A program made the position numbers and the translations under genes. A DNA stretch of 6,273 bases from JARDZI01 sp041639705 (lineage in GTDB: Bacteria; Bacillota; Clostridia; Clostridiales; Caloramatoraceae), in the NCBI GenBank assembly GCA_041639705.1, contig JBEQBT010000205.1, positions 1 through 6,273 of the forward strand, written 5' to 3'. Position 1 is the stretch's first letter; every line of letters starts with the position of its first letter. Shown piece after piece: positions 1-5,111 of this stretch. The notes beneath the pieces were generated by a model. That model worked only from the letters and a program-made list of their open reading frames with translations, did not search any database and was not told where the DNA came from.

Positions 1-104
1 GATGCCCACATCGACAGGTCATTAACGTGGTAGGCGATACCTACATCAATTGTGGGAATCCCATATGCCGAAAATAACATGCCGATGTGGGCATCGGCCA
101 CTAC
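1..104. repeat. REP-doublet-like core of copy 1
   Basis: The right hairpin is complete: GCCGATG-TGGG-CATCGGC at 81-98, followed by CA and then CTAC at 101-104. The left hairpin is visible from its fourth stem base: GATG-CCCA-CATCGAC at 1-15. Its outward GTAG head would lie just left of the window and cannot be seen. The spacer between hairpins is 65 nt, against 66 nt in copy 2. It contains a small hairpin GTAGG-CGATA-CCTAC (30-44) and the palindrome TGGGAATCCCA (52-62). The spacer differs from copy 2 while the hairpins do not. Confidence 0.7.
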
Positions 105-167
105 AGTGCACGTTATTCTCAATGTAGAGGTGAACACTGTTAGCAACCACGACGCATTATCACACTA
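1..167. repeat. Structured intergenic repeat, copy 1 (left end cut by window edge)
   Basis: This is a second copy of the element at 4804-5039, in the same orientation. Positions 1-18 match 4863-4880 exactly, 81-108 match 4944-4971 exactly (28 nt), and 149-167 match 5021-5039 at 18 of 19 positions. The DNA between these blocks is only moderately similar, roughly 70% in the part that aligns without gaps. Similarity stops just after CACACTA at 167, which sets the right boundary; the left end lies outside the window. It starts 21 nt past the alaS stop codon, and no separate intrinsic terminator is visible between alaS and the element. No convincing coding sequence lies in it. That it is a repeat is seen directly; calling it a REPIN-like or MITE-like mobile unit is inference. 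Confidence 0.85.
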
Positions 168-188
168 TTATTCATTATTTATATTTCT

Positions 189-2825
189 CTATTTTATCAT
201 ACCCTCAATAACTCCATATGCTGCTTCAAGAGCTTCTAATACCTTGCTCTTATCCTTGCCACCGGCTTGAGCCATATCTGGCCTTCCACCGCCGCCGCCT
301 CCTGCAATTTTAGCAACTTCCTTTACTATATTACCTGCATGACCTCCAGATGCTATAGCATCCTTACTAAGCATTGATATAAATGTAATCTTATCATCCT
401 TTGTACTTGCAAGTACAACTGCAGATTTACCAAGTTTATCTCTTAGCTTGTCACCTAATTCTCTTAGTCCATCAACATCAGTATTAACAACTGCTGTAAC
501 TACCTTTACTCCCTTAATGTCCCTAGCATTGGTAATAATATCCTCTGCTGCTCCAGCAGCCATATTTGACTTAAGTGTATCAATTTCCTTTTCCTTATCC
601 TTTAGCTCAATAAGTAGAGCCTCAACCCTTTTCTCAATGTCCTTTGGAGATGTTTTAAGTATTCCTGCTATATTCTTTTGAACATCCTCAAGATTCTCTA
701 CATATTTAACTGCACCATTTCCTGTTATTGCTTCAATTCTTCTAACACCTGCTGCTACTCCACCCTCTGACAATATCTTAAATAATCCTATGGTAGATGT
801 ATTAATAACGTGGGTTCCACCACAGAACTCCATACTGAAATCACCAGCTTTTACTACACGAACAACAGTTCCGTATTTTTCCCCAAATAGAGCAGTAGCG
901 CCCATTTTTTTTGCTTCATCTATTGATGCTTCAATAGTTTCAACAATTAATGACTCCATTATCTTGTCATTAACTAATCTTTCAATTTCTTTCAAATTTT
1001 CATGGCTTATTGCTTCAAAATGGGTGAAGTCAAATCTTAATCTATCAGGTGTTACCAACGAGCCAGCCTGCTCCACATGATTTCCTAATACCTTTTTCAA
1101 AGCAGAATGTAAAAGATGGGTAGCAGTATGATTTCTTGCTATATCCATTCTTCTTATCATATCTACTTTTGTTTTAACACTATTTCCAATTCCAATTTTT
1201 CCATAAATAATTTTTCCAATATGAATTATCTTTCCATTTGGTGTCTTTCTACAGTCTTCTATTTCAATTTTGGCTCCCTCATTAATTATAATGCCCTTGT
1301 CACCTACCTGACCTCCCATTTCTGCATAGAAGGAGGTATTATCAATTATGAGTGAAACCTCATCACCAGCTTCGACTGACTCAACGTTTTCACCATTTTT
1401 TATAATAGCAAGTATTCTGCCCTCTGTCTCAAGGTTATTATATCCTAAGAATTCTGTGCACATTTCGTGTGGAAGTGTTGAATACACATCAATGTCTCTT
1501 CCAAGAAGATTAGTTTCCTCCCTTGCTGCCCTTGCTCTTTCTCTTTGTTCCTTCATCTCCTTGTTAAAACCTTCCATGTCCATTCCTAAGCTGTTCTCTT
1601 CTAATATTTCTTGAGTTAATTCAAATGGAAATCCATATGTGTCGTAGAGCTTAAATACTTTTTCTCCACTTAATATCTCTTGCTTTTCATTTTTAAGCTC
1701 ATCAATATATTGGGTAAGTATTCCTATTCCCTGATCTAATGTTTCATCAAATCTTTCTTCCTCAAGCTTTATTATCTTTTTAATATAATCCTGCTTTTCT
1801 TCAAGCTCAGGGTATGCATCCTTTGAATTATCTATAACAACATCACATAATTCCCATAGGAAAGCTTCCTTAATACCTAATAGCTTACCATGCCTTGCAG
1901 CTCTTCTTAGAAGCCTTCTTAAAACATATCCTCTGCCTTCATTTGAAGGCAGTATACCATCGCTTACCAGGAAGGTTACACTTCTAATATGGTCCGTAAT
2001 TAATCTTAAAGACATGTCTGTTTTCTCATCAAAGCCATGTTTAGAATTTGCTGCTTTACAAACTGAATTGAGTATATTTTTCATGGTATCAATTTCAAAT
2101 ATACTTCTTACTCCCTGCATTATAGTAGCCATTCTCTCAAGTCCCATACCAGTATCAATATTAGGGTATTTAAGTTTAATATAGTTTCCATTTTCGTCCT
2201 TATCAAATTGAGTAAATACAAGGTTCCAAAACTCTACAACTCTGTCTTCTTCAGAAGCATTAACAAATTCTTCAACAGTGGATATTACTCCTTCTCCCCT
2301 GTCATAATGTATTTCAGAACATGGTCCGCATGGTCCAAGGCCATGCTCCCAAAAATTATCCTCCTTGCCTAATCTGTAAATTCTTTTAGGATCAATATCT
2401 GTAGTTCTAACCCAAATATCAAATGCTTCATCATCATCTAAATATATAGTTACATATAACCTATCCTTGGATATTTCCAATACCTTTGTTACAAATTCCC
2501 ATGCCCATGGAATAGCTTCCTCTTTAAAATAATCTCCAAATGAAAAGTTGCCAAGCATTTCAAAAAATGTTGCATGTCTTGAAGTCTTTCCTACCCTCTC
2601 AATATCTCCAGTTCTAACGCATTTTTGACATGTTGCCATCCTTTTTCTTGGAGGTACTTCTTGTCCTGTAAAATATGCCTTTAATGGTGCCATTCCTGCA
2701 TTTATTAGCAATAGACTCTTATCATTCTGTGGGACAAGTGAAAAGCTTGGAGCCCTTAAGTGTCCTTTGCTTTCAAAATATGATAGATATTTTTCTCTTA
2801 TTTCGTTTGCTCCTAAAAACTTCAT
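189..2825 (-). CDS. alaS: Alanine--tRNA ligase (AlaS), full length
   Basis: Class II synthetase that activates alanine with ATP, charges tRNA-Ala in the cytoplasm, and hydrolyses mischarged Ser/Gly-tRNA-Ala. At 878 residues it has normal family length. The N-terminal catalytic domain shows CQKC (66-69), RHATFFEMLGNFSFGDYF (83-100), GLGPCGPCSE (162-171) and GRGYVLRRLLRRAARHGKLLG region (297-317). The editing domain carries the zinc/active-site residues HTATH (H566, H570) and CGGTH (C668, H672). The C-terminal DHHA1-type domain has the glycine-rich run at 842-847 followed by RPDMAQAGG. The ATG start is supported by AAAGGAGG (2832-2839), 6 nt upstream. Expression is controlled by the T-box leader at 2845-3062. 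The segment after GPCSE (about 179-195) is acidic and has no cysteines, whereas I recall a Cys-rich insert at this place in some clostridial AlaS proteins. Identification is secure. Confidence 0.98.
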   Translation of the reverse strand: MKFLGANEIREKYLSYFESKGHLRAPSFSLVPQNDKSLLLINAGMAPLKAYFTGQEVPPRKRMATCQKCVRTGDIERVGKTSRHATFFEMLGNFSFGDYFKEEAIPWAWEFVTKVLEISKDRLYVTIYLDDDEAFDIWVRTTDIDPKRIYRLGKEDNFWEHGLGPCGPCSEIHYDRGEGVISTVEEFVNASEEDRVVEFWNLVFTQFDKDENGNYIKLKYPNIDTGMGLERMATIMQGVRSIFEIDTMKNILNSVCKAANSKHGFDEKTDMSLRLITDHIRSVTFLVSDGILPSNEGRGYVLRRLLRRAARHGKLLGIKEAFLWELCDVVIDNSKDAYPELEEKQDYIKKIIKLEEERFDETLDQGIGILTQYIDELKNEKQEILSGEKVFKLYDTYGFPFELTQEILEENSLGMDMEGFNKEMKEQRERARAAREETNLLGRDIDVYSTLPHEMCTEFLGYNNLETEGRILAIIKNGENVESVEAGDEVSLIIDNTSFYAEMGGQVGDKGIIINEGAKIEIEDCRKTPNGKIIHIGKIIYGKIGIGNSVKTKVDMIRRMDIARNHTATHLLHSALKKVLGNHVEQAGSLVTPDRLRFDFTHFEAISHENLKEIERLVNDKIMESLIVETIEASIDEAKKMGATALFGEKYGTVVRVVKAGDFSMEFCGGTHVINTSTIGLFKILSEGGVAAGVRRIEAITGNGAVKYVENLEDVQKNIAGILKTSPKDIEKRVEALLIELKDKEKEIDTLKSNMAAGAAEDIITNARDIKGVKVVTAVVNTDVDGLRELGDKLRDKLGKSAVVLASTKDDKITFISMLSKDAIASGGHAGNIVKEVAKIAGGGGGGRPDMAQAGGKDKSKVLEALEAAYGVIEGMIK

Positions 2826-2844
2826 AATATTCCTCCTTTATAAT

Positions 2845-2877
2845 AAAAAACCTCCATCCCATAAAGGGACGAAGGTT
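2845..2877 (-). terminator. T-box intrinsic terminator of the alaS leader
   Basis: In the transcript, AACCUUCGUCCC (2877-2866) pairs with GGGAUGGAGGUU (2860-2849) around a 5-nt loop. This gives a 12-bp stem containing two G-U pairs, followed by a run of U. The 5' arm includes CGUCCC, the segment that instead pairs with the T-box sequence (2881-2900) in the antiterminator. The two structures are therefore mutually exclusive, as expected for a T-box attenuator. It ends about 20 nt before the alaS start codon. Confidence 0.93.
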
Positions 2878-3062
2878 CAAAACTTCCGCGGTACCACCCA
2901 GATTACCATTAAGGTCTCTCAATGCATATAACGAATGCCTTCGCCTCAGCCTAATTAATTTCGGCAGGGAACTCCAGGACTGCTTCCGATAAATCTTCTA
3001 AAGGCTTTCACCAACCGCCTTCTCTCTATAAGTAAGATGTTATCCTACTACTTCCCTTCATT
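2845..3062 (-). promoter_or_regulatory. T-box riboswitch leader of alaS (tRNA-Ala sensing)
   Basis: The T-box signature TGGGTGGTACCGCGG lies on the minus strand within 2886-2900. Stem I is closed by GGGAA (3056-3052) pairing with UUCCC (2971-2967). Its distal part carries the typical AGAGAGAAGGCGG ... GGUGAAAGCCUUU arrangement (3027-3001). Near the 3' base of stem I the triplet GCA, an alanine codon, lies at 2983-2981 in the position expected of a specifier, after UCGGAA. An antiterminator/terminator pair follows. In this family, uncharged cognate tRNA pairs its anticodon with the specifier and its NCCA end with the T-box bulge, allowing read-through. So low Ala-tRNA charging should switch on alaS. 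The class is certain. The specifier is assigned by eye and agrees with the downstream gene. Confidence 0.95.
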
Positions 3063-3088
3063 GTCATAGTATTAATTGATTTTGATTA

Positions 3089-3117
3089 ATTATACAAGAT
3101 ACAATTTACATTGTCAA
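3089..3117 (-). promoter_or_regulatory. Consensus sigma-A promoter for the alaS leader
   Basis: On the minus strand, TTGACA (3117-3112) and TATAAT (3094-3089) both match the vegetative consensus exactly and are separated by exactly 17 nt. Transcription should begin around 3082, about 20 nt before stem I of the T-box. A perfect promoter behind an attenuator fits constitutive initiation with control at the terminator. Confidence 0.93.
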
Positions 3118-3119
3118 TT

Positions 3120-3145
3120 ACTTGTTGATATAGTTATTAACAAGT
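3120..3145. repeat. Inverted repeat between the AI-2E gene and the alaS promoter
   Basis: ACTTGTT (3120-3126) and AACAAGT (3139-3145) form a perfect 7-bp inverted repeat with a 12-nt loop. It starts 2 bp upstream of the alaS -35 box and lies just after the stop codon of the AI-2E gene. Read on the plus strand it is followed by TTTTT. Read on the minus strand, the direction of the genes, it lacks a T-run, so it would be a weak terminator for the upstream gene. It could also be an operator. The function is not shown by the sequence. Confidence 0.4.
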
Positions 3146-3147
3146 TT

Positions 3148-4155
3148 TTAATACATATTTCTAACTGAATATTTTATTATTACCTTTACTATTGCAGCTA
3201 GTGGAACAGATAGTAAAAGTCCCCATCCTCCAAAATATGTACCTCCAAGGAGTATAATTATCATAATAAATACAGGATGAATACCAAGAGTATCACCCAT
3301 TAGCTTCGGTGCTATTACTGAGCTTTCAAATTGCTGAATAACAATAAAAACCACTGCAACCATAATAGCTTTATTCACTGATTGGGTTATTGCTGCTAAA
3401 AATGCAGGTACGAAACCTATTATAGGTCCAAAATAAGGTATAAAATTTGTAATTGCGTTTATAAATGCAATTATAATTGGAAACTTAACATTTAAAATAA
3501 GCATAGTAACAAATGTTAATAAAAATATTACCAGTGAAAGTATTAATTGGCTCCTAATAAAGGATGATAAAACACTATCAACCTCACTCCATAATTCTGA
3601 TGTTTTTTTCCTAATACTTATTGGTATAATATTTTTAATAAGTTTAAGAAAATGTTCACTATCAATTAAAAAGTAATAAATAAATATAGGAGTTAATATG
3701 TATGTAGGCAGCTTCATTGTAAAATTAATTAGTTCATTAAAAAAATTATTAAGATACTCTAGTCCAATTTTCTGAAGTTTAATAATATTGCTATCTAGTG
3801 CATTTTTTAAGTATTTAGGCATTCCATCCATTTTAATATTACCAATATATTTTGTTATTGAAGCTTTGTATTCATCCGAATTGTTTAATATATTCATTGC
3901 ATCCCTAATAATCCCAGGAATAATATAATAAATTATAATTACAACAAAACTCATTAAAAACAAAATTGAAAGTATAACAGCTGTTTTTTTACCTACCCCT
4001 CTATGAATTAGTAACTTTACTAATGGGTTTAGAATATATGCAAGTATAAGCGAGATTAGTATTGGTTCTATTATAGATCTTGATAAATATATAATTAAAA
4101 GTACAAATAAAATAAATATGATTATTACTACTTTTTTTAAATTATCCTTCTTCAT
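3148..4155 (-). CDS. AI-2E family membrane protein (YrrI/PerM-like)
   Basis: Polytopic inner-membrane protein of 335 residues, the usual size for the AI-2E transporter family. Hydrophobic segments lie near residues 8-26, 27-46, 57-83, 150-165, 203-222, 226-258, 262-276 and 294-328. A polar region at about 84-148 sits between the third and fourth. Family features are the N-terminal IEPILISLILAYILNPLV, the Pro/Gly-rich NFIPYFGPIIGFVPA (237-251), and the C-terminal GDTLGIHPVFI plus GGWGLLLSVPLAAIVKVI. Some relatives have been linked to autoinducer-2 export and others to Na+/H+ exchange, so the substrate cannot be assigned here. The start codon is 4 nt after the stop of the PRC-barrel gene, with AGAGG (4168-4164) as ribosome site, so the two are probably co-transcribed and coupled. 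Position before alaS parallels yrrI in Bacillus. Confidence 0.9.
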   Translation of the reverse strand: MKKDNLKKVVIIIFILFVLLIIYLSRSIIEPILISLILAYILNPLVKLLIHRGVGKKTAVILSILFLMSFVVIIIYYIIPGIIRDAMNILNNSDEYKASITKYIGNIKMDGMPKYLKNALDSNIIKLQKIGLEYLNNFFNELINFTMKLPTYILTPIFIYYFLIDSEHFLKLIKNIIPISIRKKTSELWSEVDSVLSSFIRSQLILSLVIFLLTFVTMLILNVKFPIIIAFINAITNFIPYFGPIIGFVPAFLAAITQSVNKAIMVAVVFIVIQQFESSVIAPKLMGDTLGIHPVFIMIIILLGGTYFGGWGLLLSVPLAAIVKVIIKYSVRNMY

Positions 4156-4159
4156 TTAA

Positions 4160-4672
4160 TCATCCTCTTGTAAGCTTCCATATGGACATATCATTATATA
4201 TATTTAATTTATTATCCTTAATAATTATTTTATTCTGACCAAATATTGTTTCTTCATCCACAAGAATCACTCTTCTTCCCTCCATCATATCCTCAACAAA
4301 ACCTCTAGAACATAAAATTGCCTTTACAATCCCTGTATCCTCATCTAAAATTGCATCCTTCATCTCTCCAATAGCATTACCATTAGAATCAATAATTGGC
4401 CTATCTATATAGCTATTAAGCATTTTGCAGCTATTTTTAACAACAACATTCTTATCAATTTGAAATAGATTACCCTTTACCATTAAATTTTCTCCAAAAT
4501 GCTTTATGTCATTTAATTTTAATACATATGAATGTGAAAGTGGCGTTTTTTTTATAACTATACAAGAATAAATTCTTTTGCTTCTGCTATCAAATATACA
4601 ATCTTCAACAACACCCTTACCTTCTCCACCTTCATCAATTACACTGCATCCTTTAATATCTAAATACTTCAT
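4160..4672 (-). CDS. PRC-barrel domain protein, two domains (YrrD-like)
   Basis: About 170 residues with two PRC-barrel-like beta domains in tandem. The first spans about 1-75 (MKYLDIKG, then GKGVVEDCIFDSRSKRIYSCIV). The second spans about 80-155 (MLNSYIDRPIIDSNGNAIGEMKDAILDEDTGIVKAILCS). Each shows the typical pattern of a short strand, a G.V.D turn and a hydrophobic strand. There is no signal peptide or membrane segment, so it is likely cytoplasmic or membrane-associated through partners. The biochemical role is unknown; PRC barrels elsewhere act in RNA processing (RimM) or as binding modules. Start choice: the frame stays open to a GTG at 4684, but AGGGTG (4691-4686) is best placed for GTG 4675 or ATG 4672. 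The family usually begins MKY/MK-, so 4672 is preferred. It lies directly upstream of the AI-2E gene. Confidence 0.85.
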   Translation of the reverse strand: MKYLDIKGCSVIDEGGEGKGVVEDCIFDSRSKRIYSCIVIKKTPLSHSYVLKLNDIKHFGENLMVKGNLFQIDKNVVVKNSCKMLNSYIDRPIIDSNGNAIGEMKDAILDEDTGIVKAILCSRGFVEDMMEGRRVILVDEETIFGQNKIIIKDNKLNIYNDMSIWKLTRG

Positions 4673-4803
4673 CACATGCAACACACCCTATGTTTTATGT
4701 TTGTTTATCCTATTATTATTTACTAAGTTTGCAGGTTTATTACATGAAAATTATTTAAATTACATTTTTTATGAACATTATTGGGTTTTATTTGATTGAT
4801 GAA
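4673..4803 (-). other. AT-rich leader of the PRC-barrel/AI-2E pair
   Basis: This strongly AT-rich stretch separates the repeat element from the PRC-barrel gene and should hold its promoter, because the mnmA terminator lies further upstream. No convincing -35/-10 pair was found. The best -10-like hexamer, TATACT (4810-4805), sits in the edge of the repeat and has only a poor -35 partner (TTTTAA at 18 nt). ATTACAT occurs twice, 20 bp apart (4739-4745 and 4759-4765, plus-strand reading). AGGGTG (4691-4686) is the likely ribosome site. No gene is seen. Confidence 0.4.
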
Positions 4804-5039
4804 TAGTATAGAAAGAATGTGTCGCAAATTAAAATCAAAACCATGATAGAACCGTAGTGGTCGATGCCCACATCGACAGGGCATCAACAGTGTAAGGGAT
4901 ACCAGCATCAACTGTGGAAATTCCATGCATCGCAAATACCCAAGCCGATGTGGGCATCGGCCACTACAGTGTACTGCTTTTTCAATATAAGGGAACAGTG
5001 TTCAACCTTACCCAGAAGTTACGACGCATTACCACACTA
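4804..5039. repeat. Structured intergenic repeat, copy 2 (complete, about 236 bp, REPIN/MITE-like)
   Basis: Complete copy of the element that also ends at 167. The right boundary is set by loss of similarity to copy 1 after CACACTA (5039). The left boundary is inferred from an imperfect terminal inverted repeat. TAGTATAG (4804-4811) and AATGTGTCGCAAATT (4816-4830) on the left match TAGTGTGG and AATGCGTCGTAACTT read inward from the right end on the minus strand, 6 of 8 and 12 of 15. Inside lie the twin-hairpin core (4854-4967) and a further hairpin TAAGG-GAA-CAGTG-TTC-AA-CCTTA (4987-5009). No coding potential is evident, and the core is richer in GC than its surroundings. Both ends can be read as TA, which would allow a TA target duplication, but this is not proven. 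It lies between the mnmA terminator and the PRC-barrel leader, in non-coding DNA like copy 1. Confidence 0.8.
4854..4967. repeat. REP-doublet core: two inverted GTAG-headed hairpins
   Basis: The left half is GTAG (4854-4857), TG, then the hairpin GTCGATG-CCCA-CATCGAC (4860-4877). The right half is the hairpin GCCGATG-TGGG-CATCGGC (4944-4961), CA, then CTAC (4964-4967). The halves mirror each other: each has a 7-bp perfect stem and a 4-nt loop, and a GTAG head 2 nt outside the stem. The two loops are complementary. The halves can also pair with one another as a 22-bp stem with a single T/G mismatch. GTAG-type heads beside short palindromes, arranged as inverted pairs, are the known hallmark of REP/REPIN sequences acted on by RAYT transposases. 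Membership in that class is inferred from form, not from a match to a known family. Confidence 0.72.
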
Positions 5040-5056
5040 ATGCAACCATTTCTAGG

Positions 5057-5096
5057 CATAAAAAAGCTCTGAAACACCAACGTGTTTCAGAGCTTT
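5057..5096 (-). terminator. Intrinsic terminator of mnmA
   Basis: In the minus-strand transcript, AAAGCTCTGAAACAC (5096-5082) pairs perfectly with GTGTTTCAGAGCTTT (5077-5063) around a GTTG loop. This 15-bp stem runs into TTTTTT (5065-5060). It begins 15 nt after the mnmA stop codon and should separate the mnmA transcript from the repeat and the PRC-barrel gene beyond it. Confidence 0.95.
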
Positions 5097-5111
5097 AACC
5101 GCTTATAATTT

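Noticed and set aside
52..270. Plus-strand 72-codon open frame
   Set aside because: It spans repeat copy 1 and the antisense of the alaS 3' end. No domain is seen, and the second part merely mirrors alaS.
4805..4834. Promoter formed by the repeat edge (TATACT as -10) for the PRC-barrel gene
   Set aside because: The -35 match is poor (TTTTAA at 18 nt), so it is only mentioned in the leader entry and not called.
4723..4935. Minus-strand 70-codon open frame across the repeat and the leader
   Set aside because: It runs through the left half of the repeat, including its hairpin, and into AT-rich leader DNA. It has no recognisable domain and is an accidental frame.
4854..4967. CRISPR array or integron attC site
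   Set aside because: There are only two copies far apart and no regular spacers, and no attC core sites (RYYYAAC/GTTRRRY) are arranged at the hairpin base.
4944..4967. Repeat hairpin as an intrinsic terminator
   Set aside because: Neither hairpin is followed by a T-run on either strand, and mnmA already has its own strong terminator at 5057-5096.
1..5039. Composite transposon bounded by the two repeats
   Set aside because: The DNA between them is ordinary core genome (alaS and conserved neighbours) with no transposase, and the copies are too diverged to be ends of one recent insertion.
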